From positions 22,207,196 through 22,271,195 of the forward strand of contig NC_034012.1 in NCBI RefSeq assembly GCF_000346465.2: DNA of 64,000 nucleotides. Reading direction: 5' to 3'. The DNA comes from Prunus persica (lineage: Eukaryota; Streptophyta; Magnoliopsida; Rosales; Rosaceae). The position numbers and the translations under genes are program-made. The notes beneath the pieces were generated by a model. That model was not told where the DNA came from. It saw nothing but the letters and a program-made list of their open reading frames with translations, and ran no database searches. How positions within the stretch are numbered: the first letter of the stretch is position 1; every line of letters begins with the position of its first letter. This document shows, piece after piece, positions 10,791 to 22,108 of this stretch.

Positions 10791-10807
10791 GCTTTTTTGT
10801 AGTAGTG
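10791..10807. repeat. Right terminal inverted repeat of the CACTA element
   Basis: It reads GCTTTTTTGTAGTAGTG, the reverse complement of a CACTACTACAAAAAAGC terminus, and directly follows the last ACCGTCGTC motif. Confidence 0.85.
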
Positions 10808-11326
10808 TTAGTTTTTATTTTTCCTACAGCAAATTAAGAAGAAGGCCAGGAGATTTCTTCTATAAAGCTTCAGAGAGCAAGAGTTTAAGTTGTGTGAATG
10901 TGGGGAAGAACAAACCAGTAGAGAGATTGAAGTCAAAAATTGTGTTTCTTTTCTTGTTTGGAGAGATGGAAAGAAAGAGAATTGTATGTTGGATTTGAAA
11001 TTCAAATTTTGAAAAATTTGATCAAAACAAGACTTTTGCGTTTTATTTTGGAATTTTTTATATATATTAAATGAAAATATTAGGGGTGGATGCGTTAGCC
11101 TGCATTGCAAGGCTTTTAATGGAGTTTGCCAACGTGGCAACCAAATTATAGGGGTGGATCTTTTCAACTTTTACGCCCCTAATAGTAATAGAGGCGCTAC
11201 TTATTGGGGCGTATATTCTTTCCGCCCCTCCTTTTTCATTAGGGGCGTTTTCTCACGATATGTGCCTCTAAAAGTGCTTAATAGGGGCGAATATTAATGC
11301 CAGTAATACTTCAAATTTTGGTAGTG
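10808..11326. mobile_element. Right end of a second CACTA-like element with AGGGGCG motifs
   Basis: Terminus GGTAGTG at 11320-11326 gives CACTACCAAAATTTGAAG on the other strand. Inside it, AGGGGCG/AGGGGTGGAT/CGCCCCT motifs occur in both orientations at about 11085-11290, a subterminal pattern unlike the CGTCG family. The 3 bases after the end are AAA. The stretch 10811-11050 begins with an acceptor-like CCTACAG and may be the tail of a gene of this element, but I could not identify a protein. The first CACTA ends exactly at 10807, so it seems to sit inside this one. Confidence 0.6.
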
Positions 11327-11517
11327 AAATATTTCAGGATAATACTTAGCTCCAAGTAATGGAGGAGTTAAAAGTGCTCTAAGAAAGATAATGGAGGAGG
11401 GAAGGGAAAAAGTGCCCCACCTTTTTTAAAAAAAAGAAGAAAGAAATCATCTTTCCCTTTTTCTTTTCCCTTTTTCCAAATGTCCCTTCCAAAACTCCTT
11501 TGTCAGCTACTTTACAG

Positions 11518-11519
<2 letters not shown>

Positions 11520-11546
<27 letters not shown>
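11520..11546. repeat. (TA)n microsatellite
   Basis: Alternating TA run of about 26 bases, flanked by the inverted words CTACTTTACA and TGTAAAGTAG, so the locus forms a short palindrome. Confidence 0.9.
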
Positions 11547-11548
<2 letters not shown>

Positions 11549-11865
11549 AAAGTAGCCTTTTGTATAACTGACCCTAATGACAAATCGAAGCGTTTTGGGA
11601 CGCGAAGCGAATCCAAGAGAGTACAATAGAAGAGAAACAACTTTCTTGTTTCCCTGCGAGTTGCATGCGTACATCCCAAGAAAACATAATTGCTTTTTGG
11701 GAAGTTGTGACGACTTTGTTAGAGAAAATTATTTGTGAAGCACTCATGTCAGAAAAGGAACTCATGATTAGGGTTTTGCTGATCATAATTGTCTTTAAAA
11801 GAAAATGAACGCAGAATAAAATCATAACCATGCAGAAAAGAGAAGAAAAATAAATCATAAATATA

Positions 11866-12384
11866 ATGTCGTCTTTCGTCCCATTTTCTCTAGATCTCAA
11901 CCTAGCTCTGCCAACACAAACATGGGGGCAAGAAGCTGCACCTGTCTGGATGCATTACTTTGCTTCCTCACGAGGTCCAGTGAGAGTTAACGACTCGTTA
12001 CTCCTTGACAACGAAGTTGCCATTGGAGTTGCAATGGGTTTGGCGACTCCCAAGGATGTGTGCGTGCTGGGAACGAGGGATGACAACCGGTTAGTGAGTG
12101 ATTCCATGGCACTAAGCGTGGAAAGTGCGGCATCTGTCGCAAGTGTGGGGCATCGCCTCACTGCGAAATATCATGAGGTGCAAGTATTGAGAGCTCAGTT
12201 GGCGGCACAGCTGAATTTGGTTGATGAGTGTCAGTGTGAGATCAAAAAATTGAAAAATGATAGGGCAAAGACGGCAGAGGAGAACCGACGTCAACTTCGA
12301 ATATTGCAGGAAGAGAATGAAGAGCTATCAAAGATGGTAAATGTTTATTCTAATAACATGCAAAAGCAGCTGGAGGCCTTGTAG
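11866..12384 (+). CDS. Unknown coiled-coil ORF, 172 residues, possibly transposon-derived
   Basis: Single open frame from ATG to TAG. The N-terminus holds SLDLNLALP, which resembles an EAR-type repression motif (DLN followed by xLP), though the resemblance may be chance. Residues about 95-170 are a coiled coil rich in Glu, Gln and Leu (RAQLAAQLNLVDECQCEIKK, ILQEENEELSKM). After the stop at 12382 the reading could continue as a basic tail in another frame (12385-12545), followed by an AT-rich 3' end. I do not recognise the family. It sits between two CACTA remnants and could be the end of a longer broken gene, since upstream sequence (11560-11860) is not obviously promoter-like. Confidence 0.4.
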   Translation: MSSFVPFSLDLNLALPTQTWGQEAAPVWMHYFASSRGPVRVNDSLLLDNEVAIGVAMGLATPKDVCVLGTRDDNRLVSDSMALSVESAASVASVGHRLTAKYHEVQVLRAQLAAQLNLVDECQCEIKKLKNDRAKTAEENRRQLRILQEENEELSKMVNVYSNNMQKQLEAL

Positions 12385-12549
12385 AGTAGCAAGCATGGCT
12401 TAGGCGGAAGCGTGATCACGATAGGAGTTCAAAAGAGAAGGGTGTGGTCTTTGGAGGCTCAAGTGATGAGCCCCAGGAAGCGATGCGTGAAAACCCAAAA
12501 GAGGATATCAAGAGGGCCAAACTAAAGTCTCCTGTTGTGGAAAAATGAA

Positions 12550-13120
12550 GTTTTGATTTCTTTGATTTAGAAGTGAATGGCGTGGTTGATTGTTGTTGTA
12601 ATTTTTTTTTTTTTATAAAAATTTTAATACTGTGGCCTTATTTCCTGTTTTGAATATTTTATTTCCATGGGCACCACTTAGCTTTAATTATTATTACTAT
12701 TTTTTTTATATATAATTCTTTCGACCCCACCAAATGTTTTTCTAAAAAATATATTGAAAAATATATATAAAATAATACTATTTTTTAACATTTACGGTGA
12801 AGTATAACCAATCGGTTATCAAATTCAAGTTAAGTGTTTTAAAGACAAAACAATGACATTGTCTCATCTTTTATCCCATCAAACTAGGTCTGTGCATCAT
12901 TTATCCTTTACCCTACCTAGGTCTATGCATCATCATTTCATCAAATTAATTTAATTAAAATTAAATAGGTCACATCAATGCTAACATGCATGCAACAAAC
13001 AATCAAACAAATATTGTAGCAATGTGGGTCTTTTCTTTGAATAAGTCATTGCACCACTCCAGTGATGATCATATTGTTCATGTGAAGCCTGATCAAGATC
13101 AATTCAAGAGTGAAGAGCAA
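12550..13120. other. AT-rich spacer
   Basis: T-rich tracts at 12600-12615 and 12700-12790. No coding region, RNA gene or known repeat was recognised. Confidence 0.5.
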
Positions 13121-13402
13121 TTCACCTCACACTGATATCCAATTTTTCTTGAGAGTTATTGCATAGGTGACGTAGTTGGACTTAATCCACCGAAAACCTT
13201 CTCCCTAGCTAATAAGGGACCCTCGTAGGCCAGCAATGACTTAATTACTTAACAAGATGGGATGAGATGTTCAAAGAAACAAAAGAAAAGCAAGATGAGA
13301 TGTGGTCAAGATTTTTTAGTGCGATTATTGAAGTCAAGATATATATAAAAAAAATCATGGTTAATGTGAATGATTAAGGAGGAAACCCTGCCTTAGGTAC
13401 CA
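13121..13402. repeat. Direct duplication, copy 1 (282 bp)
   Basis: From TTCACCTCACACTGATATCC to TTAGGTACCA it matches 13873-14150 at most positions, including AATCCACCGAAAACCTTCTC and GCGATTATTGAAGTCAAGAT. Differences are scattered substitutions and small indels. No coding sequence was seen in either copy. Confidence 0.9.
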
Positions 13403-13695
13403 CAAGTGCTGCTATGATTTAAATAATATTTCATTAATAATTTCTTGCGGACCATTATAACATTAATAAATTCATAGACGTTGGTTAGCCTTAATTTGCC
13501 TTTGATTTAGTTATGATTAATAATTGAGGGAAAAAAAATTTTTTTATTAAACAAAGTTATGCAATTTATAATGATGATCATGTCAGCTATAATGATATAT
13601 TATGATTTGATTTGTTTAAATATACTAGTTACATATTGGATTCACGTGGTAGACTAGTCTTATTTTTATAAAGGATATGATTAGTAAATTTAGTA

Positions 13696-13872
13696 TGGGC
13701 AGTTTGGCATTGCTGTGCTATGAAAATAATCACTTTCAAATTTGCTGTAATAGAAATCAGCTGTGAATGAAAGCAGTTGAGCGTTTGGTAAACTATATGC
13801 TAAAAGTGATGTGGGTACAAAAATCAGTTTTCTGAGAGTTCGGTAAACTATGATGTAAAAGCGTTATAGTTA
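13696..13872. other. Possible MITE-like sequence between the duplicated blocks
   Basis: GGGCAGTTTGGCATTGCTGT at 13697 and later TTTGGTAAACTA and TCGGTAAACTA resemble the TTTGG-type ends common in PIF/Harbinger or hAT MITEs. A matching inverted end was not found, so the call is weak. Confidence 0.25.
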
Positions 13873-14150
13873 TTCACCTCATACTGATATCCAATTTTTC
13901 TTAAGAGTTATTGCATAGGTGATGTAGTCGGACTTAATCCACCGAAAACCTTCTCCCTAGCTAATAAGGGACCCTCCTAGGCCAACAATGACTTAATTAA
14001 CAAGATTGGATGAGATGTTCAAAGAAACAAAAGAAAAGCAAGATGAGACGTGGTCCAGATTTTTTTAGTGCGATTATTGAAGTCAAGATATATATAAAAA
14101 AATCACGGCTAATGTGAATGATTAAGGAGGAAACCCTGCCTTAGGTACCA
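13873..14150. repeat. Direct duplication, copy 2 (278 bp)
   Basis: Second copy of 13121-13402, placed immediately before the duplicated proline-rich exons. The two copies are 752 bp apart. Confidence 0.9.
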
Positions 14151-14600
14151 AATATTTTAGTCACTTACTTGATGTGCTTAATAGATCTCGTGGCAGTGAA
14201 GAATCATGTTGTGGTGGTTGTGACTGATGTGGTGCACGAGATGGTGGTTGTGCTAATGGAGATGGTGGAAGTGGTGGTTGAGCTAATATTTGCTTCTCAC
14301 CTATAGTTCGACCGCGAGTTTTCTTCTTCTGCAAAGAAGGTACTGCACAATTTCCATGCCCTATAAACAAAAGAAACCGGCAAGAAATTTTAGTAATTTA
14401 ATTATAAAAAAATATACACAAATATTTCAGTCACTTACTTGATGTGCTTAATAGATCTCGTGGCAGTGAAGAATCATGCTATGGTGGTTGTGGTGGTTGT
14501 GATTGATGTTGTGCACCAGATGGTGGTTGTGCTAATGGATGTGGCGTAAGTGGTTGTTTAGCAAATTTTTGCTTCTTATGTTTACTTACCACCTTCTTGA
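14150..14600 (-). pseudogene. Duplicated proline/glutamine-rich exons of the third CACTA element
   Basis: Two similar blocks, 14151-14350 and 14421-14590, each read on the minus strand as a Pro/Gln/Ser-rich stretch (for example PLPPSPLAQPPSRAP, HDSSLPRDLLSTSSK) and each ends in a donor matching ACATCAA|GTAAGT (at about 14167 and 14437). Proline-rich segments of this sort occur in the second (TNPA-like) protein of plant CACTA elements. Direction matches the TNP2 pseudogene upstream. The complete gene is not recoverable by eye. Confidence 0.45.
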
Positions 14601-15076
14601 TCCTGCACATAAAATTAATAAAAACCAATCTCTCATTTAAAAATCGTAGTACGCCAAATCAGGGGACATGAAAAACCTTACCGCTAAAAGCAAAAAGATA
14701 AGTTCTTTAGAGTAAGAAAATAAATTCCTTTCAAAAACCATGAAACAATACAAAGTGAGGAACTACAAGTTAACGGTGACCTCATTATAACCTCCCGAAG
14801 AAAACCACGTGGGACAAAACTCCGTGGTAGGAAAGAATGCCACTCATACTTTCAACTACCAAAAGAATCAAACTCATACATACAAACAAATCAAACACAC
14901 CGTCAACATTAATTTTAAACTAAACATCATGTAGAGGATGCCAATGTTGTTCACAATCTGACAAAGAAGGCCTCCTATGATGAAGCATATGGGTATGTTG
15001 AAATTCAACATCATAGTTCTTTGCACATATAAGAAAAAGATAAGTTGAACATGTATAAAATAAAAATAAAAATATG

Positions 15077-18000
15077 TCAATCCAAATCACTATAATCATC
15101 ACTGTGAACGCTATTTGACTCATTCCTTGACAATTGTTCTTCAATTGAGTCATCATCGGTAAAATCTTCCTCATAATCATCAACTTCTATTGGTTCTAAA
15201 CTAATGTCCTCCTCAACTATTTCAGGTTCTGCATCATCTCTACGAAGTGAAGTGCTTGGTAAGTCATTCTCATCTCAACTTGTTATCACAATATCCTCAC
15301 CATCTTGGTCTACTCCTTCATCATAGATTGTTTCAACTTCATGAGCGGCTTCATTTTTAGGAACATCCCACATATGTCTATGTCGAATCTTCTGAATGAC
15401 TTTCCAACCAGAACCCAATTTAGGGTCGTCGAGATAAAATATTTGTTGGGCTTGTTTAGCAAGCACATACAGATCATCTTTATACCATACATTGGTTGTA
15501 TTCAAGGAAGTGAGATGATAATCACGAAGAATACAGTGAATCTTTTTCTTTCTAAAAAATCTTGGTTGAGTATTAAACCACTCACAATTGAAAAGTATAA
15601 CATGATACCCATCTTGAAAACCTATCTTCACAACATTCACCAATCGACCATAAAAGTTAGATTGTTGATCACCATGTGTCCCCGGTACCATAACTCCACT
15701 GTTCTGAGTTGTGCGTGTTTCTTCTATATGCTTTACATGCCACCGAACTCCATTTACAACACACCCTGTATACAGACCAACTCTTTTATCTGGACCATAT
15801 GCTAACGCAGATAATTCATTAGTTGCAACCCCCAATCCTTGTTTGCTCAATGTTTTAACACGAGTCTTTAACTATTGCGGAAACAATTTCCTTTGTCTTT
15901 GTTCCAAGTTATCTGGGCTTTCTATTTCTAATAGTTGGAAAAACTCACTGTAAAATTACATTCAATTTAAAATTCTTAGTTAATAAATTGAAACCAAATA
16001 TTAAAACAAGCACATTAAACATGGATCGACTTACACACTTTTTGAAAGGTTCAACTTCATCACAATTGTCGAGAATTTACCAATAAGCTGATTTCATTTC
16101 CAACTCTGACCATTGAACCATTTTGTAGCCACCACACGAGCGTGCATTATGCACGAAAACTGATAGCTTCACATTGATTTCACCACCATCATTGTTTCGT
16201 TCATGATGAAAGGAAATAATTTCACCATTACGGAGATACATTGAACAGAAAGTTAATGATTTGTTTGAAATGTACCCCTCAACAATGGACCCTTCAGGCC
16301 GAGCTCTATTACGTACATAACCTTTTAGCTTCCCTAGCATTCTATACTACACATAATAATATATTATGTGGACAATATAAAAGAATTCAAGATAAAGTTA
16401 ATAAAATAGCACAAAAAATAAGCAATACCTCTCTATCAAGTACATCCATCGATATCCTATTGGGCCTGCAAGTTTTGCCTCATGTGGTAAATGGACAGCT
16501 AAATGAACCATAACATCGAAGAAAGCAGGTGGAAATATTTTCTCAAGTTTGCATAGTATGAACACAATATCAACCTCCAACCTATCCAAATCTTCAAATT
16601 TTAACGCCTTTGCACAAATCTCTTGGAAGAAGTTTGACAATTCCATAAGCGGTGCACACACCTCTTTGGCAAGTACGGCCCAATCCCAATAGGTAGAAGT
16701 CGATGAAGCAAAACATGACAATCATGACTTTTCAAACCCGATAATTTCCCACCTTCTTTAACATTCTTTGATATGTTGGCTACATACTCATCTGGAAATT
16801 TTACGGATTTCAAAAATTTACAAAATGATTGACGTTGATGTGGTGACAACGTGTAGATTGCTGGGTACTTCTTAACTAAGTTAATTTCATCTCTACGTAA
16901 GTGCAAAGCCCTTTGTATATTCATGTCTATCATATCCAAACGTGCATTGATCGTGTCTTTTGTCTTTCCTTCTATGTTCAATAGTGTCCCAACAATGTTA
17001 TCGCATATATTCTTCTCAATGTGCATTACATCCAAATTATGTCTTATTTTCAATTTAAACCAATACTCCAATTCAAAGAAAATACTCTTTTTTGTCCAAT
17101 TTATTCCATGTGTATTCGTTTCCTCTTTTTATCATAATTATCAGGGTGCTTACCAGGCTTCCAAGGTCTGAAATGATTGAATTGAAGTAATATCTCATCA
17201 CCAGAGAATACCCTCGGTTGATCACGCATCTCATATTTTCCATCAAAGTCACAACTTTTACGCCATGTATGATTCTTTCTCAAATAACGACGATGCCCCA
17301 TGTAACAAATTTTATTGCTCAACTTGGTATGTGATGTGTCCTTAAAACACACGGGACATGCCAAGTAACCTTTAGTGCTCCATCCAAACAAATTGCCATA
17401 AGCAGGAAAATCGTTAATTGTCCATATCACAGTTGCTCGCATCTTAAATCCAGAATCAGTAAACTTATCATAAGTTGGAACGCCCTGCCACAACTCCTTA
17501 AGCTCATCAATTAATGGGCTCAAATACACATCAATATCCTTTCCTGGTGCTTTTGGGCCTGGAATAAGTAAGGTCATGATTGAGTATTGTTGTTTCATAC
17601 ACATCTAAGGTGGAAGATTATATGGAACAACCACCATCGGCCACATGCTATAACTTGTGCTCATACTTCCAAATGGGTTGAACCCGTCTGTTGCAAAGCT
17701 TAACCTTATATTTCTAGGCTCCTGAGCAAACTCAAGGTACATACTGTCGAACTCCTTCCACGCAATACTATCAGCTGGATGCCTCATAAGACCATACTCA
17801 TCAACTTGTTTATCAAAGTGCCACCTCATTTGACTAACTGTATGTTTTGACATGAACATTCTTTGTAATCTTGGCTTTAGAGGAAAATAACGCAATACTT
17901 TTTGTGGAACTTTTTTTTTTTTTCATTAATACTTGATTTATATCTTGGCTCATCACACTCAGGACATTTATCATTCCCAACAGGCTCTTTATAAAACAAA

Positions 18001-18720
18001 GCACAATCGTTCACACAAGCATCAATATTTTCATACCCTAGACCCATATTTTTCAACATCTTATTCGTACCATAATAAGTGGTTGAAAAATTATGTGGCT
18101 TAGGACAAGCCCAATTTAGTATCTCTAACAATATATCAAATGATTTGTTAGTCCAATGATTTTCAACTTTGGCCTGCATTAACCTTACCATGACGGTCAA
18201 AACTGAAAGCCCATTAGTACCGGGAAAAAGTTCTCCTTCGGCCTCGACCATTAACTTCTCATACTTATTAGCCGCAACTCTATGCACATTAGTTCCATCA
18301 TCTTCCCTCTCACCTACACCTTCATTACCTCCAAAAGTATCACATTCTCCATGCAAATCTTGATTCATGTCTCTAGGAAATGCATCATTTAAGATATCAT
18401 AAGAAACATCATTGGGTCCCAGTGCCTCTACACCATTTGGAAGAGTTGCATCTTGTCTGAGGAACCCAAAATTTTCTCCGTGATATATCCATGTGTGATA
18501 AACAGCAGACATTCCATACTCCCCACAAATGTGCATGGACAGTTTGAAGAGTATGCCATCTCGTATTCAGACATTTCTTGCAAGGACACCTGGTCTCATT
18601 CTTTTCATTCACATGCTGAATTGTTACTCTCATAAATGATGCAATACTATCCATATATTCCTTACTCAACCTATTTTTCACCTTAATCCATAGTTTATCC
18701 ATGTGAACGTCCTGTAACAT
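15077..18720 (-). pseudogene. CACTA TNP2-type transposase, decayed, nearly full domain order
   Basis: Minus strand, in order: Transpos_assoc-like zinc motif (about 18696-18560; RCPCKKCLNTRW), a linker, Transposase_21 catalytic region (about 17890-17100; FNPFGSMSTSYSMWP, IDVYLSPLIDELKELW, TINDFPAYGNLFGWSTKG), DUF4218 (about 17071-16077; LDVMHIEKNICDNI, FFDVMVHLAVHL, YVRNRARPEGSIVEGYI) and DUF4216 (about 15850-15275; RTTQNSGV, QIFYLDDP), ending in an acidic tail to TGA at 15077-15079. Breaks include a frame change near 18540, a homopolymer frameshift at 17916-17930 (run of T on +), TAG replacing Trp after YNLPP near 17605, frame loss near 17090 and 16680, and TGA at 15272-15274 before the acidic tail. 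Intact protein would be the DDE transposase of an En/Spm element. Terminal repeats for this element were not located. Confidence 0.88.
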
Positions 18721-21670
18721 AATTTAGGTGACGTCACATTCTTTCCGAACATGAAGTGTCTCCTTATGATATATAAAGTTTTGTATATCTATGCTATTTT
18801 AAATATTATGCATAGTTAGTTAATTATCGTATTATTCATGTATTACTTCTGTTTTCCGTACACTTATAAAAAATATGGAAAAATTTGTGTTTGACATATG
18901 TTATCAAAGATATGCAAACATATCATTCACGTATTATAGACGTATTTTCCAAACAGGGCCCAAGGTATTGTATGTGCATAAGTTCCAAGTTGGAACAACT
19001 AACAAAGCCTACAAATTTTAGGGCCAAGTAAATCTAGAAAGTTCCTAGATACGTACCTCAGTGATTGTTGAACCCTTGTCCACATAGGTAGGGTTCGCGG
19101 GCCAACCCAAAAGTTTTGGGTTGGGGCCAGGTCTCACAAGCTTTTTTTGAATTTTAGAGATGAGCCTGCCCGAGGTTTCAACTGTAAAGAGTGAGAGATT
19201 TTACATCTTTATTTTATTATATGTGAAATGGAGATAATTTTTGTGTGGTACTGGACAGGTTTGTGTGTTATGAGTGGTCTTTTGGGTGAGGCAACTGAAT
19301 TTTTTGTATATTATTGTAATTTTGGACATCCTTAATGAGTGGTTTCAAAAAACTGCTAATGGGTGGGAGAAGGGTGACTTAAAATGAAATATTTAGACTA
19401 TGAAATCTAGATACAGTGGCAATGCTTGTAATTTATGATATTTGTTACTGCAGTTTAGGAATTTTTGATTCATGAATTGATTATTGACATTTTATTGAAT
19501 ATGTAAATTTTGGTTTTATGTTCCGTATTATTAAACTATATAATGATCTTAAAACAAAACTTTGTTATTTTAATAGTTATTTTTTTCTTCCTTAAAACCT
19601 TTGAAATTACCTCAAGTTGTTTTAGATGTATAATCTCAAAGTGTCTTTCTTGCATTTGGTTTTTATTTTGGGTAAATAATCATAGCCCTTGGAAAAATGT
19701 GGCTTCCAATGAAATACCAACATCTAAATCCTATTTTTGAAGTAGTGAATTTCTTCAATTACCGAATATACATTCACAACATATATCGATCATTATGGCC
19801 AAAACCAATAATCTAAGCAAAGCTATTTGACATTATTATTATAATTTTACAGCTAAGTATTGCATGCAACAAATGAAACATGTGGTTCCCCACATTCCTA
19901 CTTTCATTTTGGTGCAAAATATGACATATCAACTCGAAGAATCCACTTAACTAGGTACTAGAAGGATTATTCTTTTTTTTTTTTCTTTTTTTTTAAATTT
20001 ATTATTTTTTCTTCTTCTTTCATGCCATCCACGATGATTGTTGTGATGTTTGCTTGTTCATGTTCAAAGAACAATTCTGACTTTACTGTCTTCTAAAAAG
20101 CTCTAATTGTTAAGAATCAAGTTTAAATGATCAAAGTCAAAGATTTGGTTTGACATGTAATTAAATTTAGGATGCTATTTTAGAGTCAACATTATTCAGA
20201 TATACAATCATACAAATCCAGCCAAAATTGCAAATTTCCATAACCCATAAAACCGTAACCATAAATAAACCACAAAAAAATTGCATAAATTAAGAGAGCT
20301 TAACCAAGCAATTCAACTTCGAACCTATAGCAAAATTAAGACAGAGGAAAAAAAAAATTATATCAATGCTTAATAATAAGAAGAAAAAGAACGAAAAATT
20401 ATATGTAATCTTGTTGTTATGAGGAAGTTCTATGTTTGTATCGGGGTTTGGCTTGTTACCGCCCTTGATGTTGTCTTCAATAAAATTCAGATTTGTTACA
20501 AAAAAAATAATAAATAAAAAATTTCTTTTATATAAACTCGATCTATATGCTTATTTTGTCACTTTAGAAGAATTAGAAGAAATTACCTAATTATAATATC
20601 CTATGGAAATTCTGTAACTTTATATTTGTCTTTACTTTACCCCCACCACCCAAGACAAACATAGAAAAACAAAAACAAAACAATTGTTTCTCTGTGCCTC
20701 TGTAACTTTATATTTATGCTGTTGTCGTTGCATCGACTTCTTCTTCTGCTTTAATTTCACAACTTACACAGTACACTAATTCCTTGAAGATAGAATATAT
20801 TGGACGGTGATAACAAAAAAAAAAATTTAATATACTTGGCAGCACCTTTTTACATGCATATTAGTTACTGGTTCTTGAAAGAAAAATTAAAAAAAATATG
20901 TATAACATTGCCAGAAGAATATACTCCCTCCCTCAGTTTTGGAAACTCCACATCCCTCCTAAGATCAAGACATTTCTCTATTTCCCTATTGTTTGTTTTA
21001 TCTCTTCTTCTTCGTCCTCTTTCTTTCCCTTTTCTATTCTCTTTGTTTTGGATATAGCGGCTAGAGATAGTTTCCTTTTCTTTTTTTTTTTCCGCTAAGC
21101 TAAAGAAAAAAAAAAGCAAAATACCTTGTGGAGCGATTGCAGAAGAGAATAATGTGTGGTTGGCGTCGCTGAAGGCAAAGGGTGGAGACAGACCTTTCTA
21201 CTTACCAAGACTGCATGTACATTACAGTGTAATAAGTTCAAGGTAGACAAATTGAAAGAACAAAAAAAAAATCTTGGAACCATAAACAGTGGACTAAAAC
21301 AGAGAAAATTGATAGGAAAATAAAAAAATTCTATTAAAAGAAAACACCTTCAAACTCTGTTTGTTTTTTTTTTTTGGGTTGTTCGCTGGGTTGTAGGAAA
21401 GAAATGGTGGATTGCAGTGGGTGGGTAAGAGAGGGGACCTTGAAAAGAGCTTTGAATTGCAACTTGCTGGGCATCCGTTCCCTAAATTCACCATGTTCAA
21501 CAAGTTTATTGAGAAACAGGGCAGAATAATCATGATTTTTGTTCTATTTTTTGCAAATCAAATGATTGAAATCTTTAAAGGGCTAGACAATGTGATTATA
21601 AAAAATAAAGCTTCTTTTGGTCCAAATAAAAAAGAAAACAATCATTTTAAGAAGGAAAAAAAACCACCAA
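18721..21670. other. Intergenic AT-rich sequence
   Basis: No convincing gene. Visible items are CCAAACAGGGCCC at 18951 (a possible MITE end without partner), a T-rich run at 19974-20010, a sequence at 20440-20505 that ends in a short A-rich run after AATAAAATTCAG (like a retroposon 3' end), a polypurine/polypyrimidine stretch at 20990-21110, and T tracts near 21365. ORFs here are short and low-complexity. Confidence 0.5.
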
Positions 21671-21673
21671 AAA

Positions 21674-22108
21674 CACTTTAAAAAGCATTGTTTTGGTAGA
21701 GTCATTCCGTCTTTATAATGTATCTGCGACAAAAGGTGATGAAACTCCATGAAACATTTTTAAGCGGGAAAATTCTTTGGCGACGAAAGGTACTGTGATG
21801 AGCGACTAATTGTTTTGTCGCATGATTGTCTAGTGTTTCCCGCCTAGAATTTCATCTCCCTCCCACTTATTTGGCTACCAAAATACTAAGCAGTCGTAGA
21901 TTCCAACATGGAAAGGAATCATAGTTGGACGCCAATACTTCGTATTTCATCGCAAATCATCACCCTTTATCAAATTTGATATTCTTAAATGTTAAAGGGA
22001 AAATGAGCGACCAACTTTTAAAATACGGTCGCAAAATCATTCTATCAGTGACCCAAAATATTTTGTTGTTGATACATTTTGTCACCAATTATGTTTTTTC
22101 TAGAAGTG
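21674..22108. mobile_element. Probable small non-autonomous CACTA derivative
   Basis: The right end TTTTTTCTAGAAGTG (22094-22108) is the reverse complement of CACTTCTAGAAAAAA, close to En/Spm-type termini. Subterminal words GCGACAAAA, GCGACGAAAG, GAGCGACTAATTG, TTTTGTCGC, GAGCGACCAAC and CGGTCGCAAAA recur in both orientations over 21725-22085. The left end is uncertain; CACTTTAAAAAGC at 21674 is one candidate but is a poor match. Confidence 0.4.

Larger units (their letters stand above)
1..10807 (+). mobile_element. CACTA (En/Spm) transposon, right-hand part; left end outside window
   Basis: The right terminus at 10791-10807 reads, on the opposite strand, CACTACTACAAAAAAGC, a typical CACTA terminal inverted repeat. 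The 3-bp target duplication would be TTA at 10808-10810 but cannot be checked because the left end is missing. Short CpG-containing motifs (ACGTCGT, ACGACGGT, AACCGTCGT) recur in both orientations about every 30-60 bases over 1-1640, 2030-2745, the introns up to 6344, 6540-7560 and 9260-10800. In CACTA elements such motifs normally bind the transposase but are confined to subterminal ends; here they spread through the interior. Cargo on the + strand: an RPN6 fragment, a Ulp1-type gene and a DUF4216-only gene. No transposase catalytic core is visible, so this copy is probably non-autonomous unless the core lies left of base 1. Confidence 0.85.

Noticed and set aside
15305..15805. 166-codon ORF on the plus strand
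   Set aside because: Antisense to the DUF4216 part of the TNP2 pseudogene.
18940..18960. PIF/Harbinger-type end (CCAAACAGGGCCC)
   Set aside because: No inverted partner or target duplication was found nearby.
20865..21119. Arg/Glu-rich minus-strand and Phe/Ser-rich plus-strand ORFs
   Set aside because: Polypurine/polypyrimidine tract, no domain, overlapping frames on both strands.
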